The notes under the pieces: generated by a model
Databases searched by the model: none
Told to the model about the DNA's origin: nothing
The model's input: the letters and a program-made list of their open reading frames with translations, nothing else
Part shown: piece after piece, positions 41,492 through 51,210 of the stretch
Numbering within the stretch: position 1 is the first letter of the stretch
Layout: every line of letters begins with the position of its first letter
NCBI GenBank assembly: GCA_964651445.1
Contig: CAZYYW010000002.1
Coordinates: 1 to 64,000, forward strand
Reading direction: 5' to 3'
Source of the DNA: GCA-2746365 sp964651445
GTDB lineage: Bacteria; Pseudomonadota; Gammaproteobacteria; SZUA-229
Length of the DNA stretch: 64,000 nt
Program-made: the position numbers and the translations under genes

Positions 41492-42915
41492 AAGCCGCAG
41501 TCAGTCCCAAAGAATTTATGCGACGTATTCGTAAGGTACACTTCGTTGGTATCGGTGGCGCGGGTATGAGCGGTATAGCGGATGTGATGAATACTTTAGG
41601 CTACCAAGTTAGCGGTTCAGACATTGCCAGTAATGCAGTGACTCAACAGTTGGAAGAATCTGGGGTAACGGTTCATTACTCGCACACGGTGGAAAATGTT
41701 CGTGATGTAGATGTGGTAGTCACATCAACCGCCATCAGCAGCGATAACATTGAAGTTGAAGCTGCCAAAGATCAGCGTATACCAGTCGTGCCACGGGCAG
41801 AAATGTTAGCAGAGTTAATGCGCTTTAGTCATGGTATTGCCGTCGCAGGGACACACGGTAAAACCACGACAACATCATTGGTTACCTGTGTGCTGGAAGA
41901 AGCGGGTCTGGATCCAACCTATGTTATCGGCGGCAAGCTAAACAGTTCATCGACACATGCGCGTTTGGGCAAAGGAAAATATTTAATCGCTGAAGCGGAT
42001 GAAAGTGATGCTTCTTTTTTATACCTGCAACCGATGATGTCGGTGGTCACCAATATTGATGCAGATCACCTGCCCACTTATGGCGGCGATTTTTCACGGC
42101 TGAAACAGGCTTTTGTTGAATTTTTACATCACCTGCCTTTTTATGGTCTTGCCATTGTCTGTGTTGATGATGAGCAAGTCAGAAATATATTGCCAGAAAT
42201 AACCCGACCAATTATTCGTTATGGAATTAATTTCGATGCGGATGTGACTGCTTCAAATATTTGTTATAAGGGTTCAACCACTAGTTTTGATGTGATGTTG
42301 CCGGATGAGAAATCGACATTCCCCGTTATTTTAAATATGCCGGGTCGGCATAATGTGATGAACGCATTGGCGGCGATTTGTGTTGCATATGAATTGGGCA
42401 TTACCAGTGATCACATGCAGACGGCATTGAAAAAATTTGCCGGTATTGGTCGTCGCATGCACATGTATGGTGAAATCAAAATAAAGCAGGGTGCAGTGAC
42501 ATTGATTGATGATTACGCACATCACCCAACGGAAATTGCAGCAACACTGCATGCGGCAAAAAATGCATGGCCGGAGAAACGTCTGGTCGCCGTTTTTCAA
42601 CCTCACCGTTTCACACGTACGCGCGATTTATTTGAAGATTTTTCACACGTATTGGCTGACTGCGATGTGTTAATGGTGACCGAGGTTTATGCCGCTGGTG
42701 AAGACGTTATTGCTGGGGCAGACAGTCGCGCACTGTGCGCGGCAATTCGAGCACGCGGAAAAGTTAACCCTATTTTTGTTGAAGATGTCGAAAAGCTTGA
42801 TGAAGATCTAGCTGCCATGTTGCAGGACGGTGATCTGGTACTCACCATGGGTGCAGGCAGTATCGGTAGAGTAGCGTCACAGTTGACACAGACGCTGGAG
42901 AAGTTGGCTCAATGA
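41488..42915 (+). CDS. murC: UDP-MurNAc:L-alanine ligase
   Basis: First Mur ligase of the stem peptide. The 475 residues contain VHFVGIGGAGMSGIADVMN, ATP loop AVAGTHGKTTTTSLV, EADESDASFLYLQP, TNIDADHLPTYGGDF, and C-terminal DDYAHHPTEIAATLHA and FQPHRFTRTRDLFEDF. Overlaps murG and murB by four bases each. No unusual features. Confidence 0.97.
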   Translation: MKAAVSPKEFMRRIRKVHFVGIGGAGMSGIADVMNTLGYQVSGSDIASNAVTQQLEESGVTVHYSHTVENVRDVDVVVTSTAISSDNIEVEAAKDQRIPVVPRAEMLAELMRFSHGIAVAGTHGKTTTTSLVTCVLEEAGLDPTYVIGGKLNSSSTHARLGKGKYLIAEADESDASFLYLQPMMSVVTNIDADHLPTYGGDFSRLKQAFVEFLHHLPFYGLAIVCVDDEQVRNILPEITRPIIRYGINFDADVTASNICYKGSTTSFDVMLPDEKSTFPVILNMPGRHNVMNALAAICVAYELGITSDHMQTALKKFAGIGRRMHMYGEIKIKQGAVTLIDDYAHHPTEIAATLHAAKNAWPEKRLVAVFQPHRFTRTRDLFEDFSHVLADCDVLMVTEVYAAGEDVIAGADSRALCAAIRARGKVNPIFVEDVEKLDEDLAAMLQDGDLVLTMGAGSIGRVASQLTQTLEKLAQ

Positions 42916-43907
42916 AAATGAATGTTATGAAAAAAATTGAAGACATAACCATTGTAAAAAACGAGCCGATGGCGAAACATACAAGCTGGCGCACGGGTGG
43001 TTTTGCGCGTCAATATGTACAGGCATCTTCGTTAACGACACTGTCAGAATGTATAGCGCAACTACCTGCTGATGAGAAACTACTCTGGCTGGGATTGGGC
43101 AGTAATACCCTGATACGTGATGGCGGTTTTAACGGCACAGTGATTGCGACACAAGGCGTTATGACGCAATTAGAAGTTGCTGAAAACTCCGAAGATGAAA
43201 CCATAATATATGTCGGTGCGGGTGTTGCTAGTGCAAAACTCGCTCGCTTTTGTAGCAGGCTGAGTTTGTCCGGTGCGGAATTTTTTGCGGGTATTCCAGG
43301 GCTTGTTGGTGGCGCACTGGCAATGAATGCGGGCGCTTTTGGCGGCGAAACATGGCCGTTGGTTCGCGCTGTTGAAACCATGAATCATAAAGGTGAAATA
43401 AAACGCCGTGACGCGAAAGAATTTGAGTATGGCTATCGTTTCGTAAACGGCCTCAACAATGAATGGTTTATTAGTGCCACGCTTTGCCTGCAAAAAAATA
43501 AAAGCAATCTGCCGGATAGCAATATACTGGATATTAAGCAGTTATTGGCAAAACGTGCAGCATCGCAACCAACAGGTGTGGCAAGTTGTGGCAGCGTGTT
43601 TCAAAACCCTAAGGCTGGTTTTGCCGCACAATTAATTGAAACTTGTGGTTTAAAAGGCAAGCGTATAGGCGGAGCGATTGTTTCTGAAAAACATGCCAAC
43701 TTTATTATTAATGAAAATAATGCAACAGCGACAGATATTGAAGAGCTGATTTTATTTGTTCAGAAAACCGTTAAAGATGAACATAACATCGAATTGCAAA
43801 CAGAAGTAAAAATTGTTGGGGATCGGCTGAATGATTATAAGCCAACTCGCAACAATCCGCCTGAAAATACTTCGACAAGTGATGGTTTAGCCGGAGAAAA
43901 AAAATAA
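42912..43907 (+). CDS. murB: UDP-N-acetylenolpyruvoylglucosamine reductase
   Basis: FAD- and NADPH-dependent enzyme that forms UDP-MurNAc. The 331 residues show the N-terminal HTSWRTGGFARQYVQ typical of the shorter type II enzymes, the FAD region WLGLGSNTLIRDGGFNG, AGIPGLVGGALAMNAGAFGGE, YRFVNGLN, the catalytic Ser in ASCGSVFQNPKAGFAAQLIE, and HANFIINENNATATDIE. The C-terminal 20 residues are unconserved. It overlaps murC and touches ddl. Confidence 0.95.
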   Translation: MKMNVMKKIEDITIVKNEPMAKHTSWRTGGFARQYVQASSLTTLSECIAQLPADEKLLWLGLGSNTLIRDGGFNGTVIATQGVMTQLEVAENSEDETIIYVGAGVASAKLARFCSRLSLSGAEFFAGIPGLVGGALAMNAGAFGGETWPLVRAVETMNHKGEIKRRDAKEFEYGYRFVNGLNNEWFISATLCLQKNKSNLPDSNILDIKQLLAKRAASQPTGVASCGSVFQNPKAGFAAQLIETCGLKGKRIGGAIVSEKHANFIINENNATATDIEELILFVQKTVKDEHNIELQTEVKIVGDRLNDYKPTRNNPPENTSTSDGLAGEKK

Positions 43908-44842
43908 TGGATGTCGATGTGAAAAAATTTGGCAAAGTAGCGGTGCTAATGGGTGGCCTATCTGCCGAGCGAGAGATATCTTTGTTAAGTGGTAACGCGG
44001 TTTTGAGCGCATTAAAAAATAAAGGTGTTGATGCCCATGGTATTGATGTTGACGAAAATATTGTGCAGCAACTGGCGAGTGATAATTATCAAACAGCTTT
44101 TATCGTATTGCATGGCCGTGGTGGTGAAGACGGATCAATGCAAGGTCTGCTGGAACTAATGTCCATGCCCTATACCGGTTCAGGTGTTATGGCATCGTCG
44201 CTGGCGATGGATAAATTAAAAACCAAACAGATTTGGCTAGCGATGGGTTTGCCAACACCGGATTTTCGCATTATTGATTCACCGAAAAGTTGTCAACAAG
44301 CACTGCATGAATTGTCTTTACCGTTGATTATAAAACCTGTTCTTGAAGGTTCAAGCATAGGCATGAGCAAGGTCGAATGTGAAGAAGAAATGTTACCAGC
44401 GTGGCAAAAGGCGCAGCAATGTGGTGGTATCGTCATTGCTGAGAGCTGGGTTGAAGGTGAGGAGTATACCGCCGCGATGCTGGACGATCAGGTGCTACCT
44501 ATGATTAAGCTTAAAACCACACATAAATTTTATGACTACGACGCCAAGTATGAAACCAATGATACGCAGTACATTTGTCCTTGCGGTTTATCCGAGCAAG
44601 AAGAAACGGAGTTTTCACAGTTGGCAACCCAGGCATTTAATGCAGTAGGCGCTACCGCATGGGGACGAGTTGATTTCATGGTGGATGAAAATAATAAACC
44701 TTGGCTGATAGAAGTGAATACAGTACCGGGCATGACGGATCATTCATTGGTGCCGATGGCAGCAGAACAGGCAAATATAAGGTTTGATGATTTGGCGGTA
44801 CGCATATTATCGTTGGCAGAATGCGAACGTTGCGCGAACTAG
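43907..44842 (+). CDS. ddl: D-alanine:D-alanine ligase
   Basis: An ATP-grasp enzyme making the D-Ala-D-Ala dipeptide used by MurF. The 311 residues include VLMGGLSAEREISLLSG, LHGRGGEDGSMQGLLE, MPYTGSGVMASSLAMDK, LPLIIKPVLEGSSIGMSKV, and C-terminal WLIEVNTVPGMTDHSLVP with the magnesium-binding Glu/Asn. DdlB-type length. It overlaps murB by one base. Confidence 0.96.
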   Translation: MDVDVKKFGKVAVLMGGLSAEREISLLSGNAVLSALKNKGVDAHGIDVDENIVQQLASDNYQTAFIVLHGRGGEDGSMQGLLELMSMPYTGSGVMASSLAMDKLKTKQIWLAMGLPTPDFRIIDSPKSCQQALHELSLPLIIKPVLEGSSIGMSKVECEEEMLPAWQKAQQCGGIVIAESWVEGEEYTAAMLDDQVLPMIKLKTTHKFYDYDAKYETNDTQYICPCGLSEQEETEFSQLATQAFNAVGATAWGRVDFMVDENNKPWLIEVNTVPGMTDHSLVPMAAEQANIRFDDLAVRILSLAECERCAN

Positions 44843-44871
44843 ATTGCTGAAATAAATAATAAAAAATAATA

Positions 44872-45732
44872 ATGAAAAGAAATAATAAAAAATCACTGAT
44901 GAGCCAGACACTGAAAGCATTGTCTACGGTGTTGCCGGTGCTATTGCCGGTAGTATTGCTGGCGGTAGCTCTTGTATATTCTTTCATGTTTATAAAAGAT
45001 GCAGAGCTGCCAACGGTATTGCCAATCAGTGATGTTGCAGTGATTGGCGAGCTACGTTTTCAGGATAAATCAGCGGTAGAGAATATTGTTAAAAACACTA
45101 TTAATGGTGGTTACTTTACACTGGATTTAAAAATTATCCGTGACAGTCTATTGGAACAACCGTGGATAAAAGATGTCTCTTTAAGAAGGCGCTGGCCGAC
45201 GAATCTGGATGTCATCATAACTGAGCATGTGCCGGTGGCATACTGGAATGATGATGCTTTTATAAGCAGTAGCGGTGAAGTCATTAAGCCGCAAAAAATT
45301 GACAAAAATTTAAACCTGCCAGTGCTAAATGGCCCTGATGGTTTGCATAATGATGTATGGCAGTTTATGAATGTGCTTTACCAGGAAATGGCATTGCTTG
45401 AATTTGAAGTGGTGCAATTGGATCTTGATAACCGTCGCTCATGGCAGTTGGTCATTGTCGAAGAAAATAGTGCAGTGCCGGCGGCTACTAGTGCACAACC
45501 AATAGCGGTGAAACTCGGGCGTTTTGAAACAGAGAAACGTGTGCAGCGTTTTGTCCAGATACTGCCAGCACTGACACTAGAAAATAAGTTTACCGGCAAA
45601 CCTGCAACTGGCCATGCAGTTGGCCATACAGCAGACAATGCCATAGCAAACAATAATATTAAGGTTATCGATATGCGTTATCCAAACGGTTTTTCTATAC
45701 AACGAGTTGATGCGCAGCGGGTGGGAGCTTGA
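44872..45732 (+). CDS. ftsQ: Cell division protein FtsQ
   Basis: A 286-residue bitopic protein. A basic cytoplasmic N-terminus (KRNNKKSLMSQ) precedes a membrane helix (about 20-42), then a POTRA domain (VIGELRFQDKSAVENIVKN, ending VSLRRRWPTNLDVIITEH) and a beta domain. FtsQ links FtsBL to the divisome. Its position between ddl and ftsA is canonical. The start follows a 29-base AT-rich gap. The C-terminal half is divergent and contains a short Gly/His/Ala-rich stretch. Confidence 0.9.
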   Translation: MKRNNKKSLMSQTLKALSTVLPVLLPVVLLAVALVYSFMFIKDAELPTVLPISDVAVIGELRFQDKSAVENIVKNTINGGYFTLDLKIIRDSLLEQPWIKDVSLRRRWPTNLDVIITEHVPVAYWNDDAFISSSGEVIKPQKIDKNLNLPVLNGPDGLHNDVWQFMNVLYQEMALLEFEVVQLDLDNRRSWQLVIVEENSAVPAATSAQPIAVKLGRFETEKRVQRFVQILPALTLENKFTGKPATGHAVGHTADNAIANNNIKVIDMRYPNGFSIQRVDAQRVGA

Positions 45733-45733
45733 A

Positions 45734-46972
45734 ATGATGACTAAAAAGTCTGACAGAAATATGATTATTGGCCTTGATATTGGTACTTCCAAAGTTGTTG
45801 CCATCGTCGGTGAAGTGAATGACGAAGGTGAAATAGAAATTATCGGTTTGGGCTCGCACCCTTCGAATGGTCTAAAAAAAGGCGTAGTGGTAAACATTGA
45901 ATCCACCGTGCAATCAATACAGCATGCTGTAGAAGAAGCTGAATTGATGGCAGGCTGTGAAATTAATGCGGTCTATGCTGGCATTGCTGGCAGCCATATA
46001 CGCAGTCTCAATTCGCATGGCATTGTCGCGATACGCGAACGTGAAGTGACCAATGGTGATTTGGATCGGGTGATTGATGCGGCACGTGCAGTGGCAATAC
46101 CTGCCGATCAACGTGTACTGCATATTCTGCCGCAGGAATTTATTATTGATGATCAGGAAGGCATCCGTGAGCCGATTGGAATGTCGGGTGTGCGATTGGA
46201 AGCCAAAGTACATCTTGTTACCGGTGCTGTGGGTGCAGCGCAAAACATCATTAAATGTGTACGCCGCTGTGGTCTAGAGGTGGATGATATTATTCTTGAA
46301 CAATTGGCCTCTAGCTATTCGGTTCTTACCGAAGACGAAAAGGAGCTGGGCGTTTGCTTGGTTGATATTGGTGGCGGCACGACTGACATCGCGGTATTTT
46401 CAGAAGGCGCAATTCGTCACACGGCTGTTATTCCCATCGCTGGTGACCAAGTAACGAATGACATCGCGGTGGCGCTGCGCACACCAACGCAGTATGCCGA
46501 TGAGATAAAAATTAAATATGCTTGCGCATTGCGACAGTTAGCCAACCCGGAAGAAACCATCGAGGTGCCCAGTGTAGGTGATCGGCCACCACGAAAACTT
46601 TCACGGCAAACGCTGGCGGAAGTTGTGGAACCGCGATACGAAGAATTGTTAAGTTTGGTACATGCCGAATTACGCCGCAGTGGTTTTGAAGAGATCATCG
46701 CTGCTGGTGTGGTATTAACTGGTGGCAGTTCAAAAATGGAAGGGGTCATCGATTTGGCGGAAGAAATTTTCCATGCGCCGGTACGGCTTGGTTTGCCACA
46801 ATACGTGTCTGGTTTGTCAGATGTGGTAAAGAATCCGATTTATGCGACGGGTGTTGGTCTGTTGTTATTTGGTCATCAACATCGAAATAGCGGCACCAGT
46901 CACATCATGATGGAAGGTGGTGTTAAAGGAGTTTTTGAACGAATGAAAAACTGGTTTCAAGGGAATTTTTAG
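45734..46972 (+). CDS. ftsA: Cell division protein FtsA
   Basis: An actin-like ATPase that tethers FtsZ to the membrane. From the ATG at 45734 (GGGAG six bases upstream) the protein has 412 residues: NMIIGLDIGTSKVVAIVGEV, a 1C domain, VCLVDIGGGTTDIAVFSEG, GVVLTGGSSKMEGVIDLAEE, and a C-terminal amphipathic helix FERMKNWFQGNF for membrane binding. Upstream extension to 45707 lies inside ftsQ and is unlikely. Confidence 0.97.
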   Translation: MMTKKSDRNMIIGLDIGTSKVVAIVGEVNDEGEIEIIGLGSHPSNGLKKGVVVNIESTVQSIQHAVEEAELMAGCEINAVYAGIAGSHIRSLNSHGIVAIREREVTNGDLDRVIDAARAVAIPADQRVLHILPQEFIIDDQEGIREPIGMSGVRLEAKVHLVTGAVGAAQNIIKCVRRCGLEVDDIILEQLASSYSVLTEDEKELGVCLVDIGGGTTDIAVFSEGAIRHTAVIPIAGDQVTNDIAVALRTPTQYADEIKIKYACALRQLANPEETIEVPSVGDRPPRKLSRQTLAEVVEPRYEELLSLVHAELRRSGFEEIIAAGVVLTGGSSKMEGVIDLAEEIFHAPVRLGLPQYVSGLSDVVKNPIYATGVGLLLFGHQHRNSGTSHIMMEGGVKGVFERMKNWFQGNF

Positions 46973-47105
46973 GGTAATTTTTAGGAAAACTTTCTAGCAA
47001 GGTTTTGCAAGCACAGAGAAAATAGATAGCGATAACAGATAGCCATATTTAGATAAGAATAAACGAAATATAAATTAATTAATAAAACAAAAGAGGAGAA
47101 GTATC

Positions 47106-48272
47106 ATGCCTATGTTCGAATTGATGGATTCTGGTGCACAAGAAGCAGTAATCAAAGTTATTGGCGTTGGTGGCGGTGGTGGTAACGCCGTTCAACACAT
47201 GGTAAATAGTGGAATCAACGGTGTTGATTTTATTTGCACCAATACAGACGCGCAGGCACTGAGCCGTTTTGATGGTTGCAAGTCATTACAAATTGGTAGC
47301 AACATAACCAAAGGATTAGGCGCTGGCGCGACACCTGAAGTTGGTCAGCAAGCCGCGCTGGAAGATCGCGAGCTAATTCAGGAGGCCATTTCAAATACTG
47401 ACATGTTGTTTGTAACAGCGGGTATGGGAGGCGGCACGGGTACGGGTGCTGCGCCTGTGGTTGCACAAATCGCGCGCGAAATGGGCATACTGGTTGTTGG
47501 CGTTGTCACCAAACCTTTTGCTTTTGAAGGTTCAGCGCGAATGAAAATTGCGATGAACGGGATTAAGGAATTAAGTTCGCATGTGGATTCTTTAATCACT
47601 ATTCCAAATGATAAATTACTGGATGTTTACGGTCGTGATTTCGATTTGATGAATGCCTTTAGAGGCGCAAACGATGTCTTATGCGGAGCAGTGCAGGGCA
47701 TTACCGAGTTGATTACAAATCCAGGTGTTATCAACGTCGACTTTGCTGATGTTAGAACCGTAATGTCAAAAATGGGTATGGGCATGATGGGTTCTGGTCG
47801 CGCCACCGGTGATGAGCGTGCCAAAGAAGCCGCAGAAGCGGCTATCGCAAGCCCACTGCTTGAAGATGTGAATCTTTCCGGTGCGCGCGGTATTCTGGTT
47901 AATGTTACCGGTGCCAATATGACCTTGGGTGAGTTCCAAGACATCGGCGCTGTAATCAACGGTTTTGCCTCGGAAGATGCCACCGTGGTTATGGGTACCG
48001 CTATCGATGAATCACTGGAGGGTGAAATTCGCGTTACCGTGGTTGCAACCGGTTTAGGTAATTGTGTTCAAACGCCTGTTGCCACGCCTGCACCTGCTGA
48101 AATAAAAGTGGTGAGAGCGGCAGTGTCCGATGAAGCACCGGATTACGGTGAATTGGCGAAACCCGCTATTACTCGAAATACCAAAGCACATGAGGAACCT
48201 GTTTCGGTTAATGGTGGTTACAATGAAGAAATGCTGGATATTCCTGCCTTTTTACGCAGACAGGCAGATTAA
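47106..48272 (+). CDS. ftsZ: Cell division protein FtsZ
   Basis: A tubulin-like GTPase forming the Z ring. The 388 residues include VIGVGGGGGNAVQHM, FICTNTDAQALSR, the tubulin signature GGGTGTGAAPVVA, SLITIPNDKLL and FRGANDVLCGAVQGI. A variable linker is followed by the conserved C-terminal peptide LDIPAFLRRQ, which binds FtsA and ZapD; the ZapD gene lies in this window. A strong ribosome-binding site (AGAGGAGAA) precedes the ATG. An AT-rich palindrome TTAAATCA-T-TGATTTAA follows at 48298-48314 and may be a weak terminator. Confidence 0.98.
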   Translation: MPMFELMDSGAQEAVIKVIGVGGGGGNAVQHMVNSGINGVDFICTNTDAQALSRFDGCKSLQIGSNITKGLGAGATPEVGQQAALEDRELIQEAISNTDMLFVTAGMGGGTGTGAAPVVAQIAREMGILVVGVVTKPFAFEGSARMKIAMNGIKELSSHVDSLITIPNDKLLDVYGRDFDLMNAFRGANDVLCGAVQGITELITNPGVINVDFADVRTVMSKMGMGMMGSGRATGDERAKEAAEAAIASPLLEDVNLSGARGILVNVTGANMTLGEFQDIGAVINGFASEDATVVMGTAIDESLEGEIRVTVVATGLGNCVQTPVATPAPAEIKVVRAAVSDEAPDYGELAKPAITRNTKAHEEPVSVNGGYNEEMLDIPAFLRRQAD

Positions 48273-48518
48273 TCCGGTAAAGCAAAGGCGTAATACTTTA
48301 AATCATTGATTTAATTTATTTTTCCCCAGCTTTTCACTGATTGATGGCAGGTTATTTTGATAAAAAGTCAGCTTGTTTAAACACCGATTTAACGGCGAGC
48401 TTTCAATTTAGGTCGTAAATATGTGATAATACGGCGTTTTTTATCAAACTTTCAGCCACAACTGAAATGTTTAGCGGTAATTATTGAGCCGTAATTATTG
48501 AACATAGGATTGGACAAA

Positions 48519-49433
48519 TTGATTAAGCAAAGAACATTAAAAAATGTCATACGCGCTACTGGCGTGGGATTACATTCGGGCAAAAAAGTCTACCTAACAC
48601 TGCGTCCGGCTCAGCCAGACACGGGTGTAATATTTCGTCGAGTTGATTTAAATGAACCGGTTGAAATAAAGGCAACGGCTTCCAATGTTGGCGCCACCAT
48701 GCTGTCAACCACTCTTGAGCAGGACGGTGTTACCGTCTCGACGGTTGAACATTTGCTGTCTGCGATGGCGGGTTTAGGCATTGACAATGCTTATGTTGAT
48801 GTAAGTGCCTCTGAAGTCCCCATTATGGATGGTAGCTCGGGTCCTTTTGTGTTCTTGATTCAATCTGCCGGCATTGTCGAACAGGAAGCGCCGAAACGGT
48901 TCATCCGCATTAAAAAATCTGTGGTGGTAGAAGAAGAAGGCAAGTGGGCGCGTTTCGATCCATTTGACGGCTTTAAAGTTAGTTTCGCCATTGATTTTGA
49001 TCACCCCGCATTTAAAGATGCACCTTGTACCGCTGAAATCGATTTTTCCACAACGTCCTTTGTCAAAGAAGTGAGTCGCGCACGAACTTTTGGTTTTATG
49101 CGTGATATCGAAGCCCTGCGCAAAAATAATCTAGCGTTAGGTGGCAGCATCGACAACGCTATCGTGGTTGATGAATACCGTGTTTTAAATGAAGACGGTT
49201 TACGTTATGAAGATGAATTTGTTAAACACAAAATTTTAGATGCCATTGGTGACCTTTATTTATTAGGTCACAGTTCCATTGGCGCTTTTTCTGGTTATCG
49301 CTCTGGTCACTCACTCAATAATAAATTACTAAAAGCCTTATGTGCCGATAAAGATGCTTGGGAACAAGTAACCTTCGAAGGCGACAAGGCTTTGTCTCCC
49401 ATTTCGTACGCGACTCCACTGCAGACTTTTTAA
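48519..49433 (+). CDS. lpxC: UDP-3-O-acyl-GlcNAc deacetylase LpxC
   Basis: Committed zinc-dependent step of lipid A synthesis. With the TTG at 48519 the product is 304 residues and begins MIKQRTLKN, the exact family start, with AGGA nine bases upstream. The frame has earlier TTG codons (48498, 48510) that would add unconserved residues. Zinc and catalytic motifs: VSTVEHLLSAMAG, PIMDGSSGPF, KHKILDAIGDLYL and GHSLNNKLLKAL. The 246-base gap before it separates lpxC from ftsZ and probably holds its own promoter. Confidence 0.96.
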   Translation: MIKQRTLKNVIRATGVGLHSGKKVYLTLRPAQPDTGVIFRRVDLNEPVEIKATASNVGATMLSTTLEQDGVTVSTVEHLLSAMAGLGIDNAYVDVSASEVPIMDGSSGPFVFLIQSAGIVEQEAPKRFIRIKKSVVVEEEGKWARFDPFDGFKVSFAIDFDHPAFKDAPCTAEIDFSTTSFVKEVSRARTFGFMRDIEALRKNNLALGGSIDNAIVVDEYRVLNEDGLRYEDEFVKHKILDAIGDLYLLGHSSIGAFSGYRSGHSLNNKLLKALCADKDAWEQVTFEGDKALSPISYATPLQTF

Positions 49434-49444
49434 GAGCAGCCGAT

Positions 49445-49930
49445 TTAGCTGGTTTTGTCGTCGCTGGGTTTAGCATGGCGGGCTATTTTCAATAAGGATG
49501 TTTTTAATAACGGGTGAGTCATGCTGTTGGCCGATTGTGTCAACAGCGTTGCTGTACTCTCACTAATTTGAAGTTTGTCGCGCCTGGCTTTATTTACGTT
49601 GGCTTTATTTAAGTTTTTCTGCTTTTGGTCGTTAGAAACATTGTAGCGTGTGCTTATTTGAATATGGTGAATAAGCGGTGAGTTGTCGGTATCGTCATTT
49701 TCTGCTTGCTCGCGGATAAATTGCAGAATTTGAGGATTTAACTGGCGTAAACGGGTAGTCCATACCGGAGAATCAGTGATAAGCATCAAATTTTGGTCAC
49801 GAATATTGGCGACTTTGACGTGTGACAGGCATTCCACGGGTAATATTTGCTGCAGAAGACGGGTGAATTTTGCCAGTTTTTTGGCCTGAATCACAAAATT
49901 GGGGTTAATTTGTTCATTAATTAACTTCAT
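49445..49930 (-). CDS. dciA: DciA-like protein (DUF721)
   Basis: A 161-residue protein whose N-terminal 95 residues show the DUF721/DciA pattern: LLQQILPVECLSHVKVANIR, LMLITDSPVWTTRLRQLNPQ and ILQFIREQ. DciA loads the DnaB helicase in bacteria that lack DnaC. The C-terminal part is charged and probably disordered (SNDQKQKNLNKANVNKARRD). The gene lies antisense between lpxC and the M23 peptidase, the place where many gammaproteobacteria keep it. Confidence in the exact function is moderate. Confidence 0.8.
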   Translation of the reverse strand: MKLINEQINPNFVIQAKKLAKFTRLLQQILPVECLSHVKVANIRDQNLMLITDSPVWTTRLRQLNPQILQFIREQAENDDTDNSPLIHHIQISTRYNVSNDQKQKNLNKANVNKARRDKLQISESTATLLTQSANSMTHPLLKTSLLKIARHAKPSDDKTS

Positions 49931-50000
49931 TATGCTAAAAACTCGATGAATTGACTATAATTATCACTGTTGCAAACGTTGAGCGAATAGAAATCCAAGT

Positions 50001-50906
50001 ATGAATATCATTTTTTTAGGAAAATTTAGAGGCAGACCGCTTCGCTGCCAGTTAGACGGTAAGCGTCAGTTAGTCACCGTGTCTGTCATTATAAGTCTTT
50101 TTGCGGGTCTACTGGTGACTTCTGGTTATTGGTACGGAAAGACTCATGCCGCCGCCAATGAACTGGCGACATTGCAGACCGATATTAGCAAACAAAAAAG
50201 TCTCATTGTGGAAGCACGTGACTCCGCTGAATTTGAGATGGATGCGCTGGCGGCGCGTTTAGGAAAAATGCAGGCGAATGTGATTCGCTTAAATGCCCTT
50301 GGTCAGCGCTTGGTAAAAGTCTCAAAACTAGACGCCAAAGAATTCAATTTTAACGATGCGCCTTCTTATGGCGGACCGAAAGAAAGCAACAGTGTTGTCA
50401 GTATGGATTTTGACAGTGTTATAACGGATTTGGATAAACAACTGAACAGCCGCGAGCAACAGCTTGCGGTATTAGAAGAAGTGCTGATGAATCGTCAGCT
50501 AAGAAAGCAATCTAAACCCCGTGGTCGTCCCATTGTAAAAGGCTGGACGTCTTCATATTACGGCAAACGTACAGACCCTTTCACCGGCAAATTGGCGATG
50601 CATAAAGGCATGGACTTTGCGGGCAAAGAAGGCAGCGAAGTTGTCGCAGTGGCAACTGGCGTAATAACATGGGCGGGTAGACGCTTCGGTTATGGTGAGC
50701 TAGTCGAGATAAATCATGGTAACGGTTACACCACTCGCTATGGCCACAATGCAACAATACTGGTAAAAATGGGTGACACAGTAGAAAAAGGTCAGGCAAT
50801 TTCACTTATGGGTTCTACTGGGCGTTCTACCGGCCCACATGTTCATTTTGAAGTGCTTAAAAATGACCGTCAGGTTAACCCTGCTAAATATGTCGCTTTG
50901 CGCTAA
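50001..50906 (+). CDS. Membrane-anchored M23 metallopeptidase
   Basis: A 301-residue protein: N-terminal membrane helix (about 28-48), a coiled-coil region (SKQKSLIVEARDSAEFEMDA, and 130-175) and an M23 (lysostaphin-like) domain at about 190-295. Zinc-binding residues are visible in MHKGMDFAGKEGSEV and the HxH of GPHVHFEV. Such proteins cut or regulate cutting of peptidoglycan cross-links. It precedes secA, the position it holds in many gammaproteobacteria instead of secM. Confidence 0.9.
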   Translation: MNIIFLGKFRGRPLRCQLDGKRQLVTVSVIISLFAGLLVTSGYWYGKTHAAANELATLQTDISKQKSLIVEARDSAEFEMDALAARLGKMQANVIRLNALGQRLVKVSKLDAKEFNFNDAPSYGGPKESNSVVSMDFDSVITDLDKQLNSREQQLAVLEEVLMNRQLRKQSKPRGRPIVKGWTSSYYGKRTDPFTGKLAMHKGMDFAGKEGSEVVAVATGVITWAGRRFGYGELVEINHGNGYTTRYGHNATILVKMGDTVEKGQAISLMGSTGRSTGPHVHFEVLKNDRQVNPAKYVALR

Positions 50907-50945
50907 AACAGGTTCCTTAGCCTCAAAATAGCCGAGTTTATAATG

Positions 50946-50975
50946 TTGAGCAAGCTTGGCAATCCGTAGTACAAT
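50946..50975 (+). promoter_or_regulatory. Candidate secA promoter
   Basis: TTGAGC (50946-50951) and TACAAT (50970-50975), spaced by 18 bases, would start transcription near 50982 and give a leader of about 230 bases. The 304-base gap before secA contains three CAGGCAT-like repeats (51026-51070) and a 17-codon open frame at 51031-51084 without a good ribosome-binding site. SecM is not present. Confidence 0.4.
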
Positions 50976-51210
50976 TCTGATTGATTCATAACACGTCGTC
51001 GATTCGGCTTATCGGACGCAGCTTTCAGGCATGGCTTTCGAAAGGCATGACCCGCCAGCGGTTCTCAGGCATAATATGCGCTAGTTTTTATAGAATGTCT
51101 GCTGGCATATAAAGCAGAGGTTTCTCTTTTATTATTATGGTTTTATTTTGGCGGAATGCCTTCTGTCAAAAAAGACACATTAATTATTGTCACAGGTTTA
51201 AGTAAGCAAA

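Noticed and set aside
51031..51084. secA leader peptide as a gene
   Set aside because: No convincing ribosome-binding site and no recognisable arrest motif; kept only as a low-interest finding.
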